This document shows positions 33,924 to 40,592 of a stretch of 64,000 nucleotides of DNA, piece by piece. The stretch spans positions 16,369 through 80,368 of the forward strand of contig NZ_JNVM01000022.1 of assembly GCF_000722545.1 (NCBI RefSeq), written 5' to 3'. The position numbers and the translations under genes were made by a program. This DNA comes from Paenibacillus tyrphae. Its GTDB lineage: Bacteria > Bacillota > Bacilli > Paenibacillales > NBRC-103111. The first letter of the stretch is position 1. Each line of letters starts with the position of its first letter. The notes beneath the pieces were generated by a model. The model was not told the origin of the DNA and searched no databases. It worked only from the letters and a program-made list of their open reading frames with translations.

Positions 33924-34799
33924 ATGGCTGATCTGATCGGCTCGCCTAATTTCAAGGATCGGGTTCGAAAATTAGAGGAAAGCGACAACGCCGTTCCTGA
34001 AACATGGGGCCCTATTCATCAAACCCTGATCAACAACGATGTGTTTCTTTCGGGACAACTGGCGAACCAGGCGCAAGATATTAACAAAGCCCAATCAACG
34101 GCAAATGCCGCTGCTACGGCGGCACAAAATGCACAGGTAACGGCCGACGATGCAAAAAATAGAGCTATTAATGCCCAGAGCACGGCGGATTCTGCGAAAT
34201 CTGCTGCAAAAAATGCTCAATCAACTGCCGACCTTGCTCAAGCCATGGCTGTTAACGCTAATGTTGGATTAAACGACTATGTGCAACTTGATGGAAAATC
34301 GCTTATGACCGGAACTCTTTCGATCAAGGAAGGCGGACTTCGTCTTGGAGTTGAGGGACAAGGCACCGGAGTAACACATTTTCGAAATGACGGTACCATG
34401 GGAACCGCCACCAACTACTTAACCGAATACGGCTCCATATGGACTACGTTACAACTCCGATGGAATGGTGCCGAAAGTAGACTTGAGTTCAACAACAATG
34501 GTAAATGGATGCCCGTAGGAGGTGGAGGAGGATTGAAAAAAGTACAACATGGTGTCACCAGCGTAAACGACGTTTACGCAGGAAATTCAGTTCGGATTGA
34601 GCCTGTGAATTTGGACAAGTCCTATATCGTGATTTCATATTGTGGCGATCCCGCAGCGACTCAAGCTTCATATCTGGGGGTACCCACTCGCGCGTACTTC
34701 CAGGACAATGAACATATCCTTTTGTCCATTACAACATTCTCGAACACGTCTGAAACTAGGCGTGTAAGTGTCGCATGGCAAGTAATCGAATTCCAATAG
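33924..34799 (+). CDS. Tail fibre protein
   Basis: About 291 residues, start ATG 33924 behind AAGGAGG. N-terminal docking part (ADLIGSPNFKDRVRKLEES), then an Ala/Asn/Gln-rich trimeric coiled coil (about 55-115, repeats of AQSTADSAKSAAKNAQ type), then a beta-rich receptor-binding end. Receptor on the host surface is unknown. Only one fibre gene is present and no invertible segment is seen, unlike Mu. Confidence 0.82.
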   Translation: MADLIGSPNFKDRVRKLEESDNAVPETWGPIHQTLINNDVFLSGQLANQAQDINKAQSTANAAATAAQNAQVTADDAKNRAINAQSTADSAKSAAKNAQSTADLAQAMAVNANVGLNDYVQLDGKSLMTGTLSIKEGGLRLGVEGQGTGVTHFRNDGTMGTATNYLTEYGSIWTTLQLRWNGAESRLEFNNNGKWMPVGGGGGLKKVQHGVTSVNDVYAGNSVRIEPVNLDKSYIVISYCGDPAATQASYLGVPTRAYFQDNEHILLSITTFSNTSETRRVSVAWQVIEFQ

Positions 34800-34811
34800 G
34801 AGGGTTTTAAG

Positions 34812-35000
34812 ATGGTATATGCAATGACACACCCGGACGGGGTAGTCCATACTGTTTGCCAGTACCCGAACGGTCTTAGTGAAAAAGCTATTGCTGACTA
34901 TGACGGCCATATTATCGAGGTCGATTCATTTGACGAAACATTGATTGGCAAAATTTACGATCCAAAAACAAATCAATTTGTAACTGTACCAAAGGCGTAG
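34812..35000 (+). CDS. Small protein after the tail fibre
   Basis: A 62-residue protein behind AGGAGGG. YAMTHPDGVVHTVCQYPNGL and IGKIYDPKTNQFVTVP suggest a short beta structure. Similar small genes often follow fibres and may be fibre-assembly or tip proteins, but this is not shown. Confidence 0.6.
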   Translation: MVYAMTHPDGVVHTVCQYPNGLSEKAIADYDGHIIEVDSFDETLIGKIYDPKTNQFVTVPKA

Positions 35001-35036
35001 AACATGGAGCCTGAATCGGCAGAAAGGAACATTCAA

Positions 35037-35318
35037 ATGGAAATGGATTGGACTAACGTATATAACATGATCGATCCGAAGCTTGTTGTCGTTGTAGTTG
35101 CTTGCTGGGTGCTCGGGTATATCTTGAAACAAACGCCTTTAGTGCCGGATTGGAGCATTGTCTACATGGTCACGGCAGCCGCTGTATTTTTTGTTTCGCT
35201 TCTGATCGGTTTCTCGGCCGTGGCCGTCATGCAGGGCCTGATGTGCGGTGCCGTCGCGGTCTATGGAAATCAGCTCGTCAAGCAGTTGAAGAAAGCAAAC
35301 GGAGATGATCAGCAATGA
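35037..35318 (+). CDS. Phage holin (holin 5_2-like)
   Basis: About 93 residues from the ATG at 35037, which has GAAAGGAAC upstream; the ATG at 35004 lacks a site. MDWTNVYNMIDPKLVVVVVA begins the first of three membrane helices; VPDWSIVYMVTAAAVFFVSL is the second and the Ala/Val-rich VMQGLMCGAVAVYGN the third. Charged end KQLKKANGDDQQ. Makes the membrane lesion that releases the lysin. Overlaps the lysin gene by 4 bp. Confidence 0.87.
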   Translation: MEMDWTNVYNMIDPKLVVVVVACWVLGYILKQTPLVPDWSIVYMVTAAAVFFVSLLIGFSAVAVMQGLMCGAVAVYGNQLVKQLKKANGDDQQ

Positions 35319-35986
35319 AACGTGAGGATTTCATCGCCATCGTTGCCCCGGTTGCGGTGAAGCTGCGGAGGGAAGGTTCGCCGATCTTCCCTTCCGTTCG
35401 CATCGCCCAGGCTATGCTTGAGACTGGATGCGTTATTCATGAATGGAACAACCTCGTCGGTTATAAAGTCGGCAGCGGTCGGCCGAACGAGTTCTGGAAG
35501 GGAAAGTCGGTAAGCACCAAGACATGGGAGGTTTACAACAACGTGCGGGTTGATGGTGTACAGGCTCATTGGAGAGCTTACGAGTGCATCGAGGACTGCT
35601 TCCGCGATCAGGACCTGCTTTTCGATTGGAGTCGGTATGATCGTGTACGAAGAGCCCAGACGCCCCAGGAGCAAACAGAAATGCTGCGTGTCTGCGGCTA
35701 TGCAACCGACCCGGATTATACACGAAAGTTGAACAACCTGATCGCGAGTTACTATCTCGAACAATACGACAAGGAGGCTACGGAGCCAATGCTAAATGCA
35801 GGGGTAGCCGACACGATAATCGATACATGGATGAGTCCGGCATGGGAGGAGATGGACGCCAAACGGCAGGAGGCAGAACAGGCCGGAGACGGCAACGCGG
35901 CCGCAGCGTATGAAGAGCAGGCCGATTACATTCATTGGCTGGCGAATGAGCTGCGGAAAGCTTCGGGGCAACAAATTGAGGTTTAA
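35315..35986 (+). CDS. Endolysin, glucosaminidase (FlgJ-like)
   Basis: A 223-residue protein. The first ~150 residues form a GH73-type N-acetylglucosaminidase: PSVRIAQAMLETGCVIHEWN has the catalytic Glu (E in LETG), followed by NLVGYK and YDRVRRAQTPQEQTEMLR. The C-terminal ~60 residues are a helical Glu/Ala-rich extension. No signal peptide, as expected for holin-dependent export. Confidence 0.88.
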   Translation: MKREDFIAIVAPVAVKLRREGSPIFPSVRIAQAMLETGCVIHEWNNLVGYKVGSGRPNEFWKGKSVSTKTWEVYNNVRVDGVQAHWRAYECIEDCFRDQDLLFDWSRYDRVRRAQTPQEQTEMLRVCGYATDPDYTRKLNNLIASYYLEQYDKEATEPMLNAGVADTIIDTWMSPAWEEMDAKRQEAEQAGDGNAAAAYEEQADYIHWLANELRKASGQQIEV

Positions 35987-36309
35987 CAAAATCAGCATGC
36001 AACCTTTATGATGTAGGCGCCCGGACCTGACCAGATCGGGCGTACCAGGCTTGCTGCTCCGGATCGGAACACGGCGGACGCACCACCAATTCGCAGAGGC
36101 AACAAATAAAGAACGGCCCTTGCTGCAAGAATGCGAACAAGAGCCGTTTTTTCCATTGTTCCATGAAATTAAAATCACCGCTCAAGGCGGAAAATCAAGA
36201 AAGAAGGAACTTCCACATACTAGAAATCATACATTGAATTTATTATAATTAATAAATAGAAACATTTTACGGTAACGAAATCTGACAACCTTAAAAAGGG
36301 GGGGAGTTT
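35987..36309. other. Gap between lysis genes and cargo
   Basis: No credible gene in 323 bp. A hairpin CGCCCG/CGGGCG lies near 36018-36041 and the late-operon terminator at 36112-36152. The last ~100 bases are A/T-rich and probably hold the promoter for the next gene, but no clear -35/-10 pair stands out. Confidence 0.6.
36112..36152 (+). terminator. Late operon terminator
   Basis: AACGGCCCTTG pairs with CAAGAGCCGTT (one mismatch) and is followed by TTTTTT. It marks the end of the late operon about 125 bp after the endolysin. Confidence 0.8.
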
Positions 36310-36537
36310 GTGAAACGTAAAATTCATGAAACTCAACAAGTTCCATCTACACAGGAGATGACACAAGGCGGCGTGGACGAACAGTTATTAGAACTCCAAA
36401 GAATAGAAGGCAATGGTCCGCCTAAAAAAGTCGTTTGGAACAACTTACCGAAACCAATTAGAATCTTCGGATATTTTATAGTGATTTGCATGTTCTTCAT
36501 GATTATTGTTGGAATTGTCATGACCATATTCAAATAA
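36310..36537 (+). CDS. Small membrane protein of unknown function
   Basis: A 75-residue protein starting with GTG behind AAAAAGGGGGGGGAG. The first ~50 residues are polar and cytoplasmic-like; residues about 52-74 (IFGYFIVICMFFMIIVGIVM) form one membrane helix. First gene of the right-end cargo. It could be a superinfection-exclusion or sensor protein; nothing in the sequence decides. Confidence 0.65.
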   Translation: MKRKIHETQQVPSTQEMTQGGVDEQLLELQRIEGNGPPKKVVWNNLPKPIRIFGYFIVICMFFMIIVGIVMTIFK

Positions 36538-36538
36538 G

Positions 36539-36571
36539 AAAGGCACCTTTATCTATGATAAAGGTGCCTTT
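36539..36571. terminator. Bidirectional terminator
   Basis: A perfect 15-bp stem (AAAGGCACCTTTATC with its complement) and a 3-base loop, placed between two convergent genes. A/T runs on both sides let it work either way. Confidence 0.85.
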
Positions 36572-36575
36572 CAAC

Positions 36576-37247
36576 CTATTCGTTTAAAAGAGTCTTTGCA
36601 TCCAATGATTTAACTTTATTACCAAGCGATGATTTGTATAGCCCTTTTCTATACTCTCTGTATTTTTCACCGAATTTGTTCAGATCCTCATCTACCGAGA
36701 GAACGCCATCTTTTTGAAGCTTAAGCAAAAGATTCGCTTGTGTCAGTTGTTCCTGATAAAGTTTTGGTGCGTAGCTCTTCCAATACTCTTCTTCGGAAAG
36801 TCCTGTAAGTGCAATTACTCTTTTTTGGAAGTCTTGAACATCTTTATTTTGTTTTTCCAAAATATCCTTCACTCTGAAAGCTTCTTTTTTCCCGTCTTCT
36901 ATGGTTGCTTCAACATTTAATTCTTTGGCTTTTTGCAAAAGTAATTTTTCGGTAACTAGTTCTTCTAAAAGATCGCCCTCCTTGAGACTAAGGCTGGGAT
37001 TGTTTGATAAACTCATTTCAAACTCTTTATTCGCTTTGAAATCCAATAACTCTTTTTTCGATACATAGTCGTTTCCAACTTGCACCAGTTTTTCGTTTGC
37101 ATATGCTTTGTTTTTAGTTAAATTGGTTTCAACTTTGGAGAATGGTTCTGAAAACTTATCACTGGCGAAAACCGACAGCGAAGAAACTGCCGCTGAAACA
37201 CAAACGACTGCAACGAGCAACGTCATTTTTGATTTTTTTAAAATCAT
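36576..37247 (-). CDS. Secreted SurA/PpiC-like chaperone domain protein
   Basis: A 223-residue protein. A membrane or signal helix (MTLLVAVVCVSAAVSSLSVF) is followed by a SurA N-terminal-like region: VQVGNDYVSKKELLDFKANK, then EGDLLEELVTEKLLLQKAKE and ALTGLSEEEYWKSY. The PpiC catalytic domain of foldases such as PrsA is lacking. It may help the neighbouring secreted protein or act on host export. A/T-rich. Same strand as, and 18 bp after, the next secreted-protein gene. Confidence 0.75.
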   Translation of the reverse strand: MILKKSKMTLLVAVVCVSAAVSSLSVFASDKFSEPFSKVETNLTKNKAYANEKLVQVGNDYVSKKELLDFKANKEFEMSLSNNPSLSLKEGDLLEELVTEKLLLQKAKELNVEATIEDGKKEAFRVKDILEKQNKDVQDFQKRVIALTGLSEEEYWKSYAPKLYQEQLTQANLLLKLQKDGVLSVDEDLNKFGEKYREYRKGLYKSSLGNKVKSLDAKTLLNE

Positions 37248-37265
37248 ATTAATTCCTCCTCCATT

Positions 37266-37763
37266 TTACCAAGTAAAGTCGACTTGGGCAGTATTGTTTA
37301 ACTGATATCCACCGGAATTCACGAAAAATACCGCCGTTCCATTGCTTGCTCCAGAACTTAAATTAAAAGTACGCTGAGAATCGTTATACTTTCCTACTAC
37401 ACGGTAACTAGGACTAGACCAGTATGTTCCGTCATTGGGGAGCGATTGACCTGTTCCACGTATGTTTAGTTGTCCAACATTCAATGATGCATTAGGAAAA
37501 GACCCCCAGTACTGAGAAAGAGTTTCAGCTATCAAATCTTCACGATACATTGTAATAAAATCTTGCCCACTTACTTGCTCAGAATTGATTAAAACCCGCG
37601 CAGTTAATGATACAGGCGTATAAACAGATCCCTGAGTTGAAACTCTCCAGCAGTTAAGCAAATTCGTGTTTTCATATTTCGTTGCAGCAGCGCTGGCGAT
37701 CCCGGAAGAGAAGGAACAAACTAAAGCAGCGGACAAAATAGCAGATAAAATTTTCTTTTTCAA
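37266..37763 (-). CDS. Secreted protein of unknown function
   Basis: A 165-residue protein with a standard signal peptide (KKKILSAILSAALVCSFSSG, cut likely after ASA). The mature part is rich in Ser, Asn, Thr and Tyr and ends VFFVNSGGYQLNNTAQVDF, suggesting a beta fold. No family recognised. AGGAGG-like site (GGAGGTAGTATC) before the ATG. With the following gene it forms a leftward two-gene cargo unit, a candidate for lysogenic conversion. Confidence 0.72.
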   Translation of the reverse strand: MKKKILSAILSAALVCSFSSGIASAAATKYENTNLLNCWRVSTQGSVYTPVSLTARVLINSEQVSGQDFITMYREDLIAETLSQYWGSFPNASLNVGQLNIRGTGQSLPNDGTYWSSPSYRVVGKYNDSQRTFNLSSGASNGTAVFFVNSGGYQLNNTAQVDFTW

Positions 37764-38153
37764 GATACTACCTCCATTTTAAAAATTTGTAATGTTTCGA
37801 ATATATTGACGCATGCTGTGTTAGAAAAGTTGCATATAAATCCCTCCCAACTGGGTAATTTTGAACAATGGTCGGCCGACTGGCTTGTTCAAACATAATT
37901 TATCACAATAACACAATATTTGGGATAGGAATGGATGTCTATTTTTTATCCCCTTGATTCCCCTCGATTACTTCATATAAGCAAAGTGCTTACATTAATT
38001 ACCACTAAATCATTGAATTTTGTGAATATTTGTCGAATAAATATATTTAATGTAATAATTACATGTATATTGTAAAAAATTAAAATTTGTGGGTCGAAAC
38101 TTAATTTGCTATAATTACCCATGTAAAATTTAGTCAAAAGGAAGGTATGTGCC
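37764..38153. promoter_or_regulatory. Divergent control region before the receptor gene
   Basis: 390 bp, A/T-rich, without a gene. A perfect 15-bp palindrome, ATGTAATAATTACAT, lies at 38050-38064. A likely promoter for the receptor is TTGTGG, 17-bp spacer, TATAAT (ends about 38117). The palindrome is just upstream of the -35 box, where an activator or an autorepressor could bind. Leftward promoter for the secreted-protein genes should also lie here. Confidence 0.6.
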
Positions 38154-39431
38154 ATGGTGGATATTAAGTGTGAAAATAAAACCATCTCAGATATCATCTT
38201 CCAACTTAGAAAAGAGAAAAATTTGACATATGCTAATCTTGAGGAATTTACAGGTGTAAGTCTCCCTACGATACATAAAATTGAATCAGGGGTGACAAAA
38301 CGTCCTGAATTTAAAACAGTGAAAGCAATCGCTACGGCTTTTCCCGATTTTTATAAAGAGATCATGGAGTGCTACATAACGATAGAAAATCGAATTGATA
38401 CCTTATATGAAGTTCTACAAGATGTGGTGTCATATGAGGAGCATATTTCACTGGTTCCTAAAGTGGCATTACGGTTACTTGAAAACCCTAATTGCGAAAC
38501 GGAAGAGTCTTTAAAACGGCTTTATGATTTTACTGAAAGGGTGGATGATCCTAGTCTAAGATTAGAGATATATAAATTAATTGTTAGGTATTCGAGACAG
38601 CACGGCACTACTACCTTCGTTGCGAAAGGCTTATTGCAGAAATATCTGATAGAAAGATCAGACTTAAAGCGTCTTGAACAAACGTTTCAATCTGGCTTGG
38701 AAATTATACATTATACTGATTTTTTATCTGATGAAGAAAAGGTAACATATTTTTTTAGAATCGGATTGCACGCTCATAATACGAAAAAATACAGGGAGTG
38801 CATTGAGTTTTGTGGGAATGGGATGGTGCTTGAAAAAAATGAATCAGAATTAAAGGCAAGAGCGCATCTGTCCATGATAAATTCTTATTCGGCTCTGAAA
38901 AACTATGATAAGGTTGAAGAGTTATTAGACGTTTTTGAAAAATACGAGTATGACTTTGTTAACGAAGCTGCTAAGCATACACGGGCAATAACAAAAGCAA
39001 GAAAAGGTGAATATGAAATTGCAGTCCCCTTACTTGAAGAGAATCTTAGGATGTTTAGCCCGCAGTCTCGTTTATATATAGTAGACGAACTTTTTGAGAT
39101 TTACTTAAAGATAGATAATTTGGATGCTTGTTCGAAACTTTTAGAAAGAGAGAATGAAATAATGAATACATATCCTGATGACCCTAATGTTTGCAGAGCG
39201 AAAGGGAAGTATTATCGACACAAAGGACATTATCAGTTAACTATTGGTGTAATTGATGAGGGAGTGAAGAGTTACGCCAGTAGTCTACAATATTTGAATA
39301 AGATTAATGCTTTTGAAGAAAAGGATGCTTGCATGCGTGAGTTTTTTTATTGTTTAACCAAAAATTCAATAATCCTTAATAAAGAGCTTATGGATATAAT
39401 TTATATTATGGCATATAATGTAAATGATTAA
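38154..39431 (+). CDS. HTH-TPR peptide receptor of RRNPP type (arbitrium-like)
   Basis: A 425-residue cytoplasmic regulator. N-terminal helix-turn-helix (about 9-55, FQLRKEKNLTYANLEEFTG, then HKIESG), followed by about 350 residues of helical TPR-like repeats (SMINSYSALKNYDKVEELLD; GEYEIAVPLLEENLRMF; AKGKYYRHKGHYQLTI). This is the build of PlcR, Rgg-like and AimR receptors, which bind a short re-imported peptide. A secreted-type pro-peptide gene follows 21 bp downstream. AAAGGAAGG precedes the ATG. By position in a prophage it may govern lysis-lysogeny, as AimR does in SPbeta phages, but it could also control cargo or conjugation-like functions. Confidence 0.85.
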   Translation: MVDIKCENKTISDIIFQLRKEKNLTYANLEEFTGVSLPTIHKIESGVTKRPEFKTVKAIATAFPDFYKEIMECYITIENRIDTLYEVLQDVVSYEEHISLVPKVALRLLENPNCETEESLKRLYDFTERVDDPSLRLEIYKLIVRYSRQHGTTTFVAKGLLQKYLIERSDLKRLEQTFQSGLEIIHYTDFLSDEEKVTYFFRIGLHAHNTKKYRECIEFCGNGMVLEKNESELKARAHLSMINSYSALKNYDKVEELLDVFEKYEYDFVNEAAKHTRAITKARKGEYEIAVPLLEENLRMFSPQSRLYIVDELFEIYLKIDNLDACSKLLERENEIMNTYPDDPNVCRAKGKYYRHKGHYQLTIGVIDEGVKSYASSLQYLNKINAFEEKDACMREFFYCLTKNSIILNKELMDIIYIMAYNVND

Positions 39432-39452
39432 GCGTCAAGGAGGGAAAGGATT

Positions 39453-39584
39453 ATGAAGAAAGCAATTCTTTTTTCCATTGTTCTGTTTTTATCTTTGAGC
39501 GGCAGCTTTTACAATACCCCAACTTACCCCATAGAAAAGCAAACTCAAATTATGATGTATAGTGATGCAAATCCGGGACATTAA
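39453..39584 (+). CDS. Exported signalling pro-peptide (43 codons)
   Basis: Too short for usual gene finders. CAAGGAGGGAAAGGATT lies before the ATG. The product has a Sec-type start (MKKAILFSIVLFLSLSGSF), a polar middle (YNTPTYPIEKQTQIMM) and the C-terminus YSDANPGH. Phr, AimP and PapR pro-peptides have the same layout, and the last 5-8 residues become the signal. Lying directly behind an RRNPP receptor, it is probably its ligand. The exact mature peptide is inferred. Confidence 0.8.
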   Translation: MKKAILFSIVLFLSLSGSFYNTPTYPIEKQTQIMMYSDANPGH

Positions 39585-39622
39585 TTTCCCCAGAGCGATA
39601 CTTATAAATTGCTATAAAAATG

Positions 39623-39650
39623 AACAGGCGCAGATGCCTGTTTTTTTTTG
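39623..39650 (+). terminator. Terminator after the signal peptide gene
   Basis: AACAGGC and GCCTGTT with a 6-base loop, followed by a run of T. In SPbeta-type arbitrium loci, transcription past such a point decides expression of the downstream effector. Confidence 0.85.
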
Positions 39651-39746
39651 TTTCTAACTACAAATTTATCATGTTTTAGAATTTTATAGAAAACTCGAAA
39701 AATTAATTACAATGATGCTATGAAACCTTTTTAGGGGGGAGGAAAG

Positions 39747-39950
39747 GTGACCATCCTATATGAAGTTTCCGAAACGGAAAGCCTTAGTGACGAAGTCATT
39801 CAAGATGAAATGAAGACCATTCTAAGACAAATGGAAGAAGCTATACAACAAGGAAAGAGTTTGACTTGTGAACATATCGTTCGGTTAAGTCAAGAGTTGG
39901 ATAAGTACATTTTAATCGCTCAGACCAGGAAAATGAGGTGTATAAGTTAG
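39747..39950 (+). CDS. Spo0E-like aspartyl-phosphate phosphatase
   Basis: A 67-residue protein starting with GTG behind GGGGGGAGGAAAG. The C-terminal half carries the Spo0E signature: MEEAIQQGK, then VRLSQELDKYI. The S-Q-E-L-D motif is catalytic in the family, which removes phosphate from Spo0A and so blocks sporulation. Placed in the prophage directly after the receptor-peptide pair. Length is normal for family members. Confidence 0.85.
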   Translation: MTILYEVSETESLSDEVIQDEMKTILRQMEEAIQQGKSLTCEHIVRLSQELDKYILIAQTRKMRCIS

Positions 39951-40008
39951 AGCCGTTTGGTACGACATTTAATTGATTAATAGGAAATTTTCATTTTGAG
40001 GTGTGTTG

Positions 40009-40479
40009 ATGGAAGAGGGCAGAGTAACCGGAATTGTTAGGGCGATAGACGGCTTAGGGAGAATTGTGCTTCCCACGGAGTATAGGAACGTGTTGAATCT
40101 TCATCCCCATGATAAATTGGAATATTTCGGAGATGATAAGAGAAAGGCAATTATGGTTTATAGATATCAAACAAAAGAATGTTTGTTTTGCTCAAGTGAG
40201 AAAAAAACCATATACTTCAAAAAATTTTATATTTGTATGTCCTGCATTCAAAGCCTTCCGGAGCTTCAGATTTTTTTTGAGCGGGTAGAACGTCAACGGG
40301 GCGACGAGAAACATGTCACCGGGACAAAAAAGAAAAGAATCACCAAAAGGAGGAAGGAAGCCTTAGATCGTCTCCATCAAGTGATGAAGGAAAACCCCGG
40401 AGCTTCACAGAAAGAAATAGCCGAAATCTTAGGTGTTTCACAATCATGGATTAGTCAAATAATTAGGAATCGCCTATAG
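40009..40479 (+). CDS. AbrB-like regulator with zinc-ribbon and HTH
   Basis: A 156-residue protein. N-terminal swapped-hairpin AbrB domain (GIVRAIDGLGRIVLPTEYRN, YRYQTKECLFC), a CX2C...CX2C zinc-ribbon-like part (CLFCSSEKK, YICMSCIQ), and a C-terminal HTH (GASQKEIAEILGVSQSWISQ). AbrB represses stationary-phase genes in Bacillus; phages and plasmids carry relatives. Last gene of the prophage. Start ATG 40009 with GAGGTG upstream. The extra C-terminal HTH is unusual for AbrB. Confidence 0.87.
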   Translation: MEEGRVTGIVRAIDGLGRIVLPTEYRNVLNLHPHDKLEYFGDDKRKAIMVYRYQTKECLFCSSEKKTIYFKKFYICMSCIQSLPELQIFFERVERQRGDEKHVTGTKKKRITKRRKEALDRLHQVMKENPGASQKEIAEILGVSQSWISQIIRNRL

Positions 40480-40504
40480 ATGGGTCGGTTGCTAAACACC
40501 ATAT

Positions 40505-40542
40505 AAAAGGAGTCCTGATCTGTCAGGAGCTCCTTTTATTTT
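40505..40542 (+). terminator. Terminator at the prophage right end
   Basis: AAAAGGAGTCCTGA pairs with TCAGGAGCTCCTTTT around a 4-base loop with one bulged base, then a T-rich run. It insulates the host gene from prophage transcription. Confidence 0.9.
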
Positions 40543-40559
40543 CTCAAAAATGATGAGAT

Positions 40560-40587
40560 TTTTTCGCAAATTTAATGCGACGCCACA
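40560..40587 (-). repeat. Right terminal inverted repeat (attR end)
   Basis: Read inward it starts TGTGGCGTCGCATTAAAT and shares 21 of 28 bases with the left end. The last phage base is 40587. Confidence 0.85.
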
Positions 40588-40592
40588 CCCGC
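40588..40592. repeat. Target-site duplication, right copy
   Basis: CCCGC, identical to 5874-5878, joins directly to the last phage base. Confidence 0.95.

Larger units (their letters stand above)
5879..40587 (+). mobile_element. Mu-like transposable prophage, complete
   Basis: The 34,709-bp element begins TGTGGGGT and ends with the complement of TGTGGCGT. It is flanked by a 5-bp CCCGC duplication and interrupts thiC. Contents follow Mu order: repressor, Ner-like regulator, MuA, MuB, GemA, Mor, then head and contractile-tail genes homologous to Mu gp25-gp48, holin, endolysin and a right-end cargo block. Every essential morphogenesis class I would expect is present and no frame is broken apart from a programmed-type frameshift. 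The duplication is perfect, so the insertion is probably recent and the phage may be functional. Confidence 0.97.

Noticed and set aside
33924..34799. Invertible tail-fibre cassette as in Mu
   Set aside because: No second fibre end, no inverted crossover sites and no invertase gene near the single fibre gene.
36010..36110. tRNA-like stretch ending in GCACCACCA
   Set aside because: No T-loop GGTTCRA, no anticodon arm and no 7-bp acceptor pairing could be drawn.
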